64,000 bases of DNA from Thinopyrum elongatum (lineage: Eukaryota; Streptophyta; Magnoliopsida; Poales; Poaceae). Under the pieces are notes generated by a model. That model did no database searches. It saw nothing but the letters and a program-made list of their open reading frames with translations, and was not told where the DNA came from. This document shows positions 20,134-31,059 of this stretch, piece after piece (positions within the stretch are counted from its first letter, which is position 1; each line of letters opens with the position of its first letter). Made by a program: the position numbers and the translations under genes. The stretch spans positions 353,010,526 through 353,074,525 of the forward strand of contig CM022299.1 in the NCBI GenBank assembly GCA_011799875.1. Direction: 5' to 3'.

Positions 20134-21309
20134 CTAGTCTTCTGTCTTCCCGCCAGCGCGGAGCATGGGGCCTCCACTTGGACATGGGTGGGAGCCCCGT
20201 GAGGCCCGAGGGCGGCGCTTAGGAGACTGCGGGGCGTGTACAGCCCCACTCATTATTACGTGAGTGTCATGGGCGGAGATCTTGAGAGGCGCATGGCCTT
20301 GTTCATGGGTAGAACTTCCGGAGGTGCTGGATGTTCCAGGCATTCTGGATGGGGACCCCGTCATGTGTCTCCAGGCTCGCGGCGCCAGTCCTGGAGACAC
20401 GGGCAATCCTGAACGGGCCCTCCCACATGGGCGAGAGCTTGTGGAGCCCCTCCCTGGAGAGCACCGCCTCAGGACGAGGTCACCCACCTCGAGGGTCCTG
20501 GAGCGGACGCTACGGCAGTGATACCGCCGCAGCGCCTGCTGGTACCTCGCGGCACGGAGCGAGGCTTGGCGGCGGCCCTCCTCCCCCAGCATGAGGTCCA
20601 TCTCCCGCGAGGCGTCCTGGCGTGCCTCGTCAAACGCCAAGACCCACAGGGAGCGATGTTTAACCTCACGAGGGAGGACCGCCTCAGCCCCGTAGATGAG
20701 GAAGAACGAGGTCTCGCCCGTGGGCTTGGTCGCTGTGGTGCAGATGGACCACAACACAGACTGGAGCTCATCGAGCCAGCCCCTGCCGCAGGCCTCGAGT
20801 TTCTTCTTGAAGCTCCTCGCCTTCAGGCCCCTCAGGACCTCCGCGTTGTCACACTCGGCTTGGCCGTTGCTCCGTGGGTGTGCCACCAAAGCGTAGCATA
20901 TCTACGTTCCAAGGTTAGCACAATATGTTTTGAAAAGGTTGCTCGTGAACTGAGAGCCATTGTCGGTGATGATACGGTTGGGGACCCCGAAGTGGCTCAT
21001 GAGACCCTTGATGAACTTGACAGCCAAACCAGCTGGGATGGTGCACACGGGCTCCACCTCCGCCCACTTGGTGAACTTCTCGATGGCGACGTAGAGGTAG
21101 CGGTAGCCCCCAGCTGCTCGAGGGAATGGTCCCAGGATATCCAGCCCCCATACCGTGAACGACCATGAGAGCGGGATGGTCTGGAGGCCCTGAGAGGGCT
21201 GGTGGATCTGTTTGGCATGGAATTGGAACGCCTCGTATGACCTCACCAGCTCAGTGGCGTCATTGAGCGTCGTGGGCCAGTAGAACCCACTACGAAATGC
21301 CTTGCCCAC
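20134..21309 (-). pseudogene. Tat-A integrase
   Basis: The core is seen as WGLDILGPF (first Asp), RIITDNGSQF (second Asp) and, after an in-frame TAG at about 20904, HPRSNGQAECDNAEV (Glu). The zinc-finger CxxC, normally C-E-G-C, reads RSYEAFQFHAK, so both cysteines are lost. The C-terminal part contains YGAEAVLPREV and GDLVLRR, typical of gypsy integrases. At about 20500 the frame degenerates. Confidence 0.85.
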
Positions 21310-22160
21310 GAGGGTGCGCGACGAAGAGTGGTGCCCACAGTCCCCACTGTGGATGTCAGCCAGCAGTTCGCACCCCTGCTCCTTGGAGATGCACCGTAGA
21401 GAGACGTCGTTTGGGCGCCTTCAGTAGAGCTCGCCATCCTGCAAGCAGTAGGCGGAGGCCTGGCGGGCCACACGTTCTGCTTCTTCCGCTTCTCTGGCAA
21501 GGTGCCCTGGAGTAGGTATGCCTTGAACTCCTCGGTCCAGCACCCCTCCTGAGGTTCGAGGGCCAGAAGCAGGCGGGCTCCGGAGGTTGGACCGCAGGCT
21601 GGGGCGCCCGAGGTGGGGGCCAGGGGCAGTTCCTCCCGGAGCAGTGCCGGGCTCGTGGTGGAGGGGGCCACCGATGGCTTGAAGAGCCTCTCCTCAAAGA
21701 CGCCAGGCTTCTGGGGGTCGCGCCTTGATGCCCTCTTGGCGATGTCGTCCGCCTCCTTGTTCGTGCCGCGCGGGACGTGCTGCAATTCCAAACCCAATAA
21801 CTGTTTTTCAATTTTGCGTACCTCTTCCAAGTATGCCTCCATGTGCTCGTCCTTGGGCGTGTACTCCTTGTTGGAGAAGTTGACGAGGAGCTGAGAATCG
21901 CCCTTGATGGTGAGGTTCTTGATCCCCAGGTCCGCTGCGGCCCGGAGGCCTGCGATCAGGCCTTCGTATTCCGTGATGTTGTTGGAGACCTTCTTGCCAT
22001 GCTGGAAGCAGAGCTGCACGGCGTAGTAGAGCTCGTCCTAAGTAGGTGAGACGAGCACGGCTCCAGCCCCCGTGCCCCGGCGTGCGAATGCGCCGTCAAA
22101 GTACATGATGCAGCCATCGGGCTTCTCGTCTCCGGGCACGAGGGAGCGTCAGTCCATTCC
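21243..22160 (-). pseudogene. Tat-A second RNase H
   Basis: Catalytic-type segments IMYFDGAF (about 22096-22120), EYEGLIAGLRAAADLG, IKGDSQLLVN and RGTNKEADDIAKRA follow in order, as in the extra RNase H of Tat-lineage elements. An in-frame TAG lies at about 22040 after LVSPT, and the frame differs from the preceding RT-RNase H. The C-terminal end runs into a linker and degenerates near 21500. Confidence 0.8.
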
Positions 22161-22244
22161 ACCACAAAGTCAGCGAGGGCCACGCCCTTGATGACCCTGG
22201 TGGTGCTGAACTCCAGCTGGAACGCCTGCAGCTTGATGTTCCAT

Positions 22245-24392
22245 TCAGCAACCCTGCCTGCAGCATTTGGGCTCCGGAGCACCCTCTCCAGGGGGAACGC
22301 GGACACAACCTTGATGGGATGGCCATGGAAGTAGTGGCGCAGCTTCCTCGAGGTGATGAGGAGCACGAGCAGAAGCTTCTGTGGCATGGGGTAGCACGCG
22401 CGCGTCGCGCAACACCGCGCTGACGAAATACATAGGGTGCTCGACAAGAGAGGGGGCGCTGATGGCGCCCGGCCCTGCCCGAGCCATGGGGGCCTCAGGA
22501 GCCTCGCCCTCTGCCAGGGTGACCGATGCCTTAGGAGCGCCGCCCTTAGGTGGCGATGGCGTGGCTGAACACGAGGTATTGTGCCGCGCACCTGCGCCCG
22601 CGTGCTCTTCCCGGACCGCCACGAGTGCCGCGCTCGCCGAGTGGGGTGTGGCGGCCAGGTAAAGCACCAGGGGCTCAAGAGGTCGAGGTGCCACCATCAC
22701 CGGAGGGCTGGTGAGATACCTCTTGAGGTCTTGGAAGGCCTCCTTGGCCTCCGGAGTCCACTCGAACGGGCCCTTCTTCTTCATCAACTTGAAAAACGGG
22801 AGGGCGCACTCGCCGAGCTTGGAGATGAAATGCCCCAGCGAGGTCACGCAGCCCGCGAGCTTCTGCATTTCCTTGAGGGTCTGTGGCGGGCTCATCCTCT
22901 CTATCGCCTTGATCTTCTCTGGGTTAGCCTCGATCCCTCTGTGCGACACCAAGAAACCCAATAGCTTGCCAGACGGAATGCCGAACACACACTTCTCCGG
23001 GTTGAGGCGCAGGTTTACTGCGTGTAAGTTGGAAAATGTTTCTTCCAGATCTTCGATGAGGGTTTTTGCTTCCCGCGACTTGACCACTATGTCGTCGACG
23101 TATGCCTCAGCATTCCTCCCGATCTGCTTGCCCAAGGCGATGTGCATCAATCGCTGGAAGGTCGCGCCGGCGTTGCGCAACCCGAACGGCATGCAGGTGT
23201 AACAGTACACCCCGCACGGGGAGAGGAAGGCTGTCTTCTCGACGTCTTGCACCGCCATCTTGATCTGATGGTAGCCCGAGAAGGCGTCCAGAAAACACAG
23301 CAGGTCACACTCAGCGGCGGAGTCAATGATCTGGTCGATGCGCGGAAGAGGGAAAGGGTCTTGAGGGCAAGCTTTGTTGAGGCTTGTGAAGTCGACGCAC
23401 ATGCGCTCCTTTCCCCCCTTCTTGGGGATGATGACTGGGTTGGCCAGCCAATCCGGGTGCCGCACTTCTTGGATGACGCTGGCCTCTTGTAGCTTGCAGA
23501 CCTCCTGGACGATGAACGATTGCTTCTCCGGGGCTTGCCACCGCGCCTTTTGCTTCACCGGGCGCGCGCCGGGGCACACCATCAAGTGGTGCTCAATCAC
23601 GTCCCGCAGGACGCCAACCAGGTCCGTTGCCTCCCATGCAAACACATCCTTGTTCGCACGGAGGAAACCAACCAACGCTTCTTCCTGGTCTGGTGGGAGG
23701 CCGGCACCTATGGTGAAGGTGAGGCTTGAGCCCTCATCGTCGACCCGCACCTGCTTCGTCTCAGCCCGGTCCTGAGAGAACAGAGGCTTCTTCTTCGCGG
23801 GCGCGGCCTCTGGGACCTCCAGAGCGCTCTCTGCCTCCGGTCGCACGGCCGCCGCGGCTTTGAAAGCGAGCTTGAGGGCCAGGAGGGCATCCTTGGTGTC
23901 TCCCACCACAGTAAGAATGCCGCTGCTCCCCGGCATTTTGATGACGTTGTAGTCGGGGTGCGTCGCCGCCATAAACCTGGCGAGGGCCGGGTACCCGAGG
24001 ATGGCATTGTACAGGAGGCCGATGCGGGCGACGTCAAAGTCGATGAGCTCGGTGCGGTAGTTGCTGCGCGTGCCGAAGGTGACGGGGAGGCGAATCTGCC
24101 CCAGGGGGACGATGGAGCCGTCGAGCACCCCTGAGAAGGGCCTAGTGGGGGCGAGCCGGTCGTAAGGCACCTGGAGCAGGTTGACGGCTTCCACGGAGGG
24201 GATGTTGAGGCCAGCGCCACCGTCGATGAGGGTTCGGGTGACCGCGACGCCGCTGATGGTGGGCGTGCACAACAAGGGAAGCACGCCCGCGCCGACCGTG
24301 GTCTTGGGGTGGTCTCTGGAGTCGAAGGTGATGTCGGTCTCAGGCGCCAACCGGCCCGCAGGAGCCCCCTGCCGCGACTGGGTGGCCCCCAT
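22245..24392 (-). pseudogene. Tat-A protease, reverse transcriptase and first RNase H
   Basis: A 715-codon frame has the aspartic protease motif LIDGGAGLNI (Asp at residue 57), RT blocks ERMCVDFTSLNKACPQD, FLDAFSGYHQIKM and the catalytic AYVDDIVVKS, then the RT thumb and RNase H start (VLYLAATPHSASAALV). An Ala/Gly/Pro-rich insertion follows in RNase H. Near 22400 the frame shifts; LRHYFHGHPIKVVS and ALADFVVEWTDA are found in the next frame to about 22140. The polymerase core looks intact, the RNase H end does not. Confidence 0.85.
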
Positions 24393-24887
24393 CTACCGGA
24401 AGAACTGCTTGATGTGGCGGCCTGAGGTCGGCGCTTGTGACCCACTGAGGATGGCCGCAACGGCGTGGGGCGCTGGTGCCGCGAAGCGCATAGTGAACTG
24501 ATTGCGCAGATCTTCCCAGGAGGCCACCGACAACTCCGGCAGGCTAAGCATCCAGGCACACGGCACGCCCATGAGAGCCATGGGGAGCCAGTTTGCCATG
24601 ACCTTCTCGTCGCCGCCCGCCTCCTCGATGCTCAACTCGTACAGGCGAAGGAAATCCGCGGGGTTCCCGGCGCCGTCGTACTGCGGCGGCAGCTCCGGCC
24701 TGAACTTCGGCGGCCACCGCACCTGTCGCAAGGCGGGGGAGAAAGCTCGAAGGCCCGCGATGCCCCCGAACGCGCCTGGCGACCCGGCGGGTGGAGCAGC
24801 GCCTGCCATGGGAGCCGCACAGCGTGGGTGGAGCGCGGCTGATGGAGAAGCGGATCTTCGACACAGGCCCCCTACCTGGCGCGCCAA
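24393..24887 (-). pseudogene. Tat-A gag with large internal deletion
   Basis: The frame opens close to the primer site and contains the gag block FRPELPPQYDGAGNPADFL and MANWLPMAL, then jumps from QFTMRFAAPAP to GRHIKQFFR, which normally directly precedes the protease region. The expected middle of gag and the CCHC zinc knuckle are absent. The stop TAG at 24393 separates it from pol. A deletion within an older gag is the simplest reading. Confidence 0.7.
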
Positions 24888-24888
24888 A

Positions 24889-25759
24889 TGTCGGATTCAG
24901 GGCTCCGCAGACCCAAAGAAGGTTCGAACTCTGGGGCATGTGCGAAGAACTCAACCTATCTAGCCAACCAAACACGCTGCCCCACAGCCTAGCTCGAAGA
25001 ACAGGGAAGAAGATGGACACGACAATTTACCCAGGTTCGGGCCACCTTGCGGTGTAATACCCTACTCCTCCTTTGTGGTGGATTAGCCTCACGAGGGGCT
25101 GAGGATGAACTAGTACAGAGGATGAACAAGCTCGTGAGGCTTGCTCTGGTGAGAGTGAGTGGTTCCGGGTCCCCTCCCCTCCTATGGTAGTGGCTAACCT
25201 ATATATAGTGGCCTTGGTCCTCTTCCCCAAAAACGAAGGCGGGATGGGATTCCACAACAGCCAATTTGAAAGGGGACAACTAGTACATCTTATCCTGACG
25301 AAAGGTGGTCTTCGCCTGCAAAGCTTCTGGCCGTGACGTTGCGGTGGGCTCGGCGATGACATCCGTCCTGCCGTCCTGGCGGTCTTGGTCTCGTTGCACG
25401 GGAATGGAAACCTTTGGGTGATTCCTCGGGACCCCGCGCCTGCGCTTGCCTCTTTAGCACCAAAGAGGAAACCTGTCGCTCTGCGCCCGCTGGCGCCCGC
25501 CTGGCCTTGGTCGTCATGGCTTGCGTCACCTCAACCTCATGAGGTGGGCACCTGCATAGAAATCTCCGCTCCTCAGGAGCCATCCTAAGGAGGCTGCTCC
25601 CTCCGAAGGTCTTGATGTCGCCCGCCTCGCGAGGCTTGTCCCCTCGTGAGGGTCTTGTCTTGTTGGTGTCGTAGATGGGCCGTACCAGGCCGTCGATGGA
25701 GCCACGCCATGGGCCGCAGGCAGGCAAGTCTGGGTACCCTGGTTCCCAGAACACCCACA
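24889..25759 (-). repeat. 5' LTR of Tat-A
   Basis: 871 bp with minus-strand ends TGTGGG...CCGACA. Compared with the 3' LTR it has a short duplication near 25105-25130 (GATGAACTAGTACAGAG then GATGAACAAG). The adjacent minus-strand sequence TTTGGCGCGCCAGGTAGGGG (24888-24869) is the probable primer-binding site; I do not assign the tRNA. Confidence 0.88.
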
Positions 25760-25945
25760 CCTATACCATGTCAATGCCTTTCCCTTCAAAGATAAAGGGA
25801 AGACCTTATTCTTGACTTCATCTTCGGGCAAACCTGCAAGCTTAAATAATCCACAAACTTCATCCACATAGATTAGATGCATATCAGGATGTAGTGTTCC
25901 ATCTCCTACATAAGGATTAGCTAGAAGTTTCTCTATCATACCCAA
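25760..25945 (-). pseudogene. element A gag, 5' part
   Basis: Frame with MGMIEKLLANPYVGDGTLHP and GLFKLAGLPEDEVKNKVFPL, ending at the CCTAT insertion site of Tat-A. Element D has the same protein at 35499-35720. It continues at 17367 on the far side of the insertion. Confidence 0.75.
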
Positions 25946-26122
25946 AGGAATTTCATAATAAATATTATCAGTAGGTGCAGTATGTTGAGGAGAAACTCTT
26001 TGCTCTTCCGGTCAAGGTGAAGATACCCCGAACAAGCCCCTCAAAGGATGACTTTCCATAGTGACAAGTGACAATAAATTTCAGCATGTAATATAAATAT
26101 TTCCTTACCAAAGGCACTTCAC

Positions 26123-26140
26123 TCCCCGGCAATGGTGCCA
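26123..26140 (-). other. primer-binding site of element A
   Basis: The plus strand reads TCCCCGGCAATGGTGCCA, close to the 3' end of plant tRNA-Asp (from memory) and one base different from element D's site. It lies 11 bases inside the 5' LTR end at 26152. Confidence 0.7.
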
Positions 26141-26151
26141 GAAAAGAGTCT

Positions 26152-26535
26152 TGATGACCCACAAGTATAGGGGATCAATCGTAGTCCTTTTGATAAGTAA
26201 GAGTGTCGAACCCAACGAGGAGCAGAAGGAATGACAAGCGGTTTTCAGCAAGGTATTTTCTGCAGGCAATGAAATTATCGGTAACAGATAGTTTGGTGTT
26301 AGGATAATTTGTAATGGGTAACAAGTAATGAGTGTAAAAAAGGTGCAGCAAGGTGGCCCAATCCTTTTTGTAGCAAAGGATAAGCCTGGACGAACTCTTA
26401 TATAAAGCAAAGCACTCCCGAGGACACATGGGAATTATTGTCAAGTTGGTTTTCATCATGCTCATATGATTCGCGTTCATTACTTTGATAATTTGATATG
26501 TGGGTGGACCGGTGCTTGGGTGCTATCCTTACATG
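26152..26535 (-). repeat. truncated 5' LTR of element A
   Basis: Starts TGATGACCCACAAG and follows the LTRs of element D for about 384 bases, then stops in GGTGCTTGGGTGCTATCC. From about 26536 the sequence is internal DNA of a related element in the opposite orientation. Confidence 0.75.
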
Positions 26536-27202
26536 TTGGTTTTCAATAAAGTTTATGCTTTCTACTTCGATGTTGTGATGAATTGTTACTTGTTCATGAG
26601 AAGTTATATGATAAAAGTTATATGATAAAGCTTTATGATGAGGTTTGTTGTTGTTATAATAATAAGCACGATGCTACTATGTCCGTATTTTGTTTTTATC
26701 GACACCTCTCTCTCTAAACATGTGGACATGATTTTCGATATCGGCTTTCGCTTGAGGATAAGCGAGGTCTAAGCTTGGGGGAGTTGATACGTCCATTTTG
26801 CATCATATTTTCTTACTATTATTTTTATGCATAATAATGCTTTATGGAGTAATTCTAATTCCTTTTCTCTCATAATATGCAAGGTTCACACAAAGAGGGA
26901 GAATACCGGCAGCTGGAATTCTGGACCTGAAAAAGCTACATCAGAGATACCTATAATGCACATCTCCAAATAAGTTGAAAATTTACGGAGAATTATTTTG
27001 GAATATATGAAAAATACTGGAGCAAATAACTACCGGAGGGGGGCCACCTGGTGACCACAAGACACCAGGGCGTGCCAAGCCCCCCAGACGCGCCCTGGTG
27101 GGTTGTGGCCAGCCCAGCCCACCTCTGGTGCCTATCTTCTGGTACTTAAGGTCTTTTGACCTAGAAAAGAATAAGGGGAGTACTTTCGGGACGGAGCACC
27201 GC

Positions 27203-28719
27203 TGATGACCCACAAGTATAGGGGATCAATAGTAGTCCTTTCGATAAGTAAGAGTTTCAAACCCAACGAGGAGCAGAAGGAAATGACAAGTGGTTTTCAG
27301 CAAGGTATTTTCTGCAAGCACTGAAATAGTCGGTAACAGATAGTTTGATAGCAAGATAATTTGTAACGGACAAGTAACGGTAACGGTAAATAAAGTGCAG
27401 CAAGGTAGCCCAATCCTTTTGTGGCAAAGGACAGGCAAAAATGGTCTCATATATTAAGCAAAGCATTCTTGAGGGTACACAGGAATTTCACCTAGTCACT
27501 TTTATCATGTTGGTTTGATTCGTGTTCGCTACTTTGATAATTTGATATGTGGGTGGATCGGTGCTTGGGTGTTGTTCTTACTTGAACAAACCTCCCACTT
27601 ATGATTAACCTCCTCGCAAGCATCCGCAACTACGAGAAAAGTATTAAGATAAAATCTAACCATAGCATTAAACATTTGGATCCATATCGGCCCCTTACGA
27701 AGTAGCGCATAAACTAGGGTTTAAGCTTCTGTCACTCTAGCAACCCATCATCTAATAACTACTCCACAATGCATTCCCTTAGGCCCAAATATGGTGAAGT
27801 GCCATGTAGTCGACATTCACATGACACCACTAAGGGAATCACAACATTCATATCATCAAAATATCGAACACATATCAAGCTCACATGATTACTTGCAACA
27901 TGACTTCTCCCGTGACCTCAAGAACAAAAGTAACTACTCACAAATGATCATCATGCTCAAGATTAGAGGGGTATTAAATAGCATAATGGATCTGAACATA
28001 TAATCTTCCACCAAATAAACCATGTAGTAATCAACTACAAGATGTAATCAACACTACTAGTCACCCACAGGTACCAATCTGAGGTTCCAGTACAAAGATT
28101 GAACACAAGAGATGAACTAGGCTTTGAGAGGAGATGGTGTTGTTGAAGATGTTGATGAAGATTGGCCTCCCAAATATGAGAGGGTTGTTGGTGATGACGA
28201 TGGCTTCGATTTCCCCCTCCGGGAGGGAAGTTCCCCCGCGGAATCGCTCCACTGGAGGGCAAATGTGCTCCTGCCCAAGTTCCGCCTCGAGACGGCGGTG
28301 CTCCGTCCCGAAAGTCCTCTCCTTATTTTTTTAGGTAAAAACGACCTATATACCAGAAGATGGGCACCGGAGGTGGGCTGGGCTGAGCACAACCCACCAG
28401 GGCGCGCCTGGGGGGCCTGGCGTGCCCTGGTGTCTTGTGCTCACCAGGTGGCCCCCCTCTGGTAGTTATTTGCTCCAGTATTTTTTATATATTCCAAAAT
28501 AATTCTCCATAAATTTTCAGCTCATTTGGAGATGTGCAGAATAGGTAACTCTGACGTTGCTTTTTCAGGTACAGAATTCTAGCTGCGAGCATTCTCCCTC
28601 TTTGTGTAAACCTTGCGTATTATAAGAGAAAAGGCATTAGAATTACTCCATAAAGCATTATTATGCGTAAAAACATTATAAATAATAGTAGGAAATCATG
28701 ATGCAAAATGGACGTATCA
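27203..28719 (-). repeat. 3' LTR of element D
   Basis: 1517 bp, plus-strand edges TGATGACCC...GGACGTATCA. It is followed at 28720 by the complement of the polypurine tract (ACTCCCCCAAGCTT). Confidence 0.9.
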
Positions 28720-30302
28720 ACTCCCCCAAGCTTAGACCTCGCTTGCCCTCAAGCGAAAAACAGATATCGAAAAACATGTCCACATGCTTAGAGAGAGAGA
28801 GGTGTCGATAAAAACAAAATACGGACATAGTAGCATCATGCTTATTATCATAATAGCAACAAACTTCATCATAAAGCTTTATCATACAACTTTTACCATA
28901 AAACTTCTCATGAACAAGTAACAATTCATCATAACATTGAACTAAAAAGCATAAACTCTATTGAAAACCAACAAACTATGTTCTGAGTCAACGTTGCAAC
29001 TATAATTCATCATATTTTCAGGAAGGGTCACGTATCGGAGCCTTTTTGGCAAGTCCACATACTCAACCATCATTTAATGTTCTATGATTGCTAACACTCA
29101 CAACATACCCATGAGCAAAAAGTTTCAACCGGACACATAGAAAGATAGGGGCTTATAGTTTCGCCTCCCAATGTATTCACCTCAAGGGTGATGTCAACAA
29201 TAATAATTCATGCTCACTCATATCCAACTGGATATATGTGCCTAGATCTTTCCTCACCACATGATGCTTGCAAAAAGAGAAAATAAAAAGGAATAGGGAA
29301 GAATACTTTGACTCTTGCATAAAAAGTAAATACATAAAAGTAAAAGATAGGCCCTTCGCAGAGGGAAGCAGAGGTTGCCATGCGCTTTTTGTTTGTATGC
29401 CAAATCCCTTAATGCAAAAGAGCGTCATGTTATATTACCCTTATGATAGCAACCTTTATTATGTAGTCCGTCACTTTTATTAATTTGCTATCACAAGTTC
29501 GTACAACGCTCAATTTTTTCTTACACTTAATGATCCAACACATTTAGAAGCAATTTTTATTGCCTTATTGCACCGATGACAACTTACTTGAAGGATCTTA
29601 CTCAATCCATAGGTAGGTATGGTGGACTCTTCAAAATAAGATTTTGGGTTTAAGGGGTTTTTGGATGCACAAGTAGTATCTCTACTTAGTGCGGAGTTTT
29701 TGGCTAGCAAAGATATTGAGCAAGCACCACATGTTGAAGGATCTATGACAATATAACTTCTATGTGAATATGAACAAACATAAATCATTACGTTGTCTTC
29801 CTTGTCCAACGTCAACAATTTTGACATATAATATTTAATGGGGGCTCACAATCATAAAAGATGTCCAAGATAGTGTATTTGCATGTGAATCTTCTCTTCA
29901 CTTATTAATTCTTTGATGAGTTGCATCATTAACCATTGCTATGTTTGTCAATCTCCAATAAATTTTACCACTTATACTTTTCCTTATGTGATGTCATTAC
30001 TTACCATAAGATTAGCATATGATCTTTTTCATTTATTTTCCTTTCTTTTTGTTGAAACATAAAAGTAAAGAAACAAAACTCAAACTACTCTTTATTATAT
30101 ATCTCGCACACGATTACATAGATAGATACATCAGTAAGCAAGCACTCAAAAATAGATCGAACTAAACTTTTATTCAACTAAATCATAGGATAACTAAAGA
30201 TCGAACTAAAATAGATAAAGGCAAAGAAAGTGGTGGTGATACGATACCGGGACACCTCCCCCAAGCTTGGCACAAGACAAGGGGAGTTCCCATACCATGT
30301 AC
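28720..30302. other. non-coding 3' internal region of element D
   Basis: AT-rich sequence between the post-integrase ORF and the 3' LTR. No sustained frame or domain was seen; the ORFs at 28676-28924 and 29510-29827 look accidental. Its first 250 bases reappear inverted at 26536-26784. Confidence 0.7.
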
Positions 30303-30725
30303 TCAAGTCTCCTTTGGTGGGGAAGATGATGATGGTGGTGGTGATGTAGAAGTCATGTTCTTCTTCTCTAGCTTACGCTTGAGGATGGAATTTTCCTCCT
30401 TCAAGTCATCGATCTCCTGCTCCAGCATTAATATCCTTTTGCATAATTCTTGCTTGTTTTCCTGCAGAAGACAAAAAGGGATACACTGGATCTTAGGTTT
30501 CTTTGCTTTATTGGGGAGACTTGACTTCTTGAATTCCATGTGCATGTCCCTAGGTTGGGGTAGTGGGACTTCATCTTCATCTGAGCTTGTCTCTTCTTTT
30601 CCATTCAGATCATAATCTTCTTCTTCCTCTGTGGTCCAGCCATAATGCTCCACATCCCCGTAAACCTTGGGTTTTGCAATATAATCAACAATATAGCTCT
30701 CACCCTCTGAGTCTTGAGACGACAT
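30303..30725 (-). CDS. post-integrase ORF of element D, acidic coiled-coil protein
   Basis: 140 codons, very acidic in the first half (TTEEEEDYDLNGKEETSSDEDE), basic in the middle (SSLPNKAKKPKIQ), then a clear heptad stretch (LMLEQEIDDLKEENSILKRK) and a Ser/Pro tail ending SSSPPKET. The tail matches the end of the element A protein at 12015, though the N-terminal parts differ. No signal peptide or membrane span is visible. Function unknown; the position recalls the extra 3' ORF of Athila-like elements. Confidence 0.6.
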   Translation of the reverse strand: MSSQDSEGESYIVDYIAKPKVYGDVEHYGWTTEEEEDYDLNGKEETSSDEDEVPLPQPRDMHMEFKKSSLPNKAKKPKIQCIPFCLLQENKQELCKRILMLEQEIDDLKEENSILKRKLEKKNMTSTSPPPSSSSPPKET

Positions 30726-31059
30726 ATTTTCAGATCTGTTAGAAATAAGACAAAAACAAGAACAGAAGATTTCTCTGTGATACGGTGGTTAATTCGTTCG
30801 GGGGGTATATAAAGATTTTTTTATCTTGGGAAACAAGCAAACGAGAGGAAAACGGAGTAGGGAAGGTTCCCGAGGTGGGCACAACCCACCTGGGCGCGCC
30901 TGGCAAGGCAAGTGCACCCTGGTGTCTTGTGCCCTCCTCGGTTGCCTTCCTGGTTATTTCTTATTTTACTAATTTTTTTAATATTCCAAAACTGACAAAA
31001 AATATTTTTACGGATTTTTTGGAGTCTGTTTACTTACCGTATCACGTACCTCCTCTTTT

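Larger units (their letters stand above)
17373..25759 (-). mobile_element. Tat-type Ty3/gypsy element (Tat-A), 8.4 kb, complete but gag-deleted
   Basis: Direct LTRs (17373-18218 and 24889-25759) are flanked by CCTAT (17368-17372 and 25760-25764). The uninterrupted site is visible in element D near 35485 (GCATAGCCTATACCATGTC). Order on the minus strand is 5' LTR, primer site, short gag, protease-RT-RNase H, a second RNase H, integrase, polypurine tract, 3' LTR. The second RNase H after the RT-linked one is the mark of the Tat lineage. A plus-strand gene lies between integrase and 3' LTR. Stops, frameshifts and a gag deletion make the copy non-autonomous. Confidence 0.9.
11448..26535 (-). mobile_element. 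Element A: Ty3/gypsy retrotransposon, 3'-truncated, interrupted by a Tat-type element
   Basis: Order on the minus strand is truncated 5' LTR (26535-26152), primer-binding site, gag start, an 8.4-kb nested insertion (25759-17373), rest of gag, protease, RT, RNase H, integrase, a post-integrase ORF, then an abrupt end at 11448. Element D (27203-37401) is a close relative and shows that about 2.5 kb of 3' internal sequence and LTR is missing here. No chromodomain is visible after the integrase. That and the extra 3' ORF suggest the Athila-like side of gypsy, but I cannot fix the family. Confidence 0.8.

Noticed and set aside
20264..21168. Plus-strand ORFs opposite the Tat-A integrase, including one of 216 codons
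   Set aside because: They lie exactly antisense to conserved integrase motifs and have no domain of their own; GC-rich shadow frames.
22381..23775. Plus-strand ORFs opposite Tat-A RT
   Set aside because: Shadows of the minus-strand pol frame, whose RT motifs are unambiguous.
30303..30725. Envelope protein in element D
   Set aside because: No signal peptide, membrane span or glycosylation-rich ectodomain; the sequence is an acidic coiled coil.
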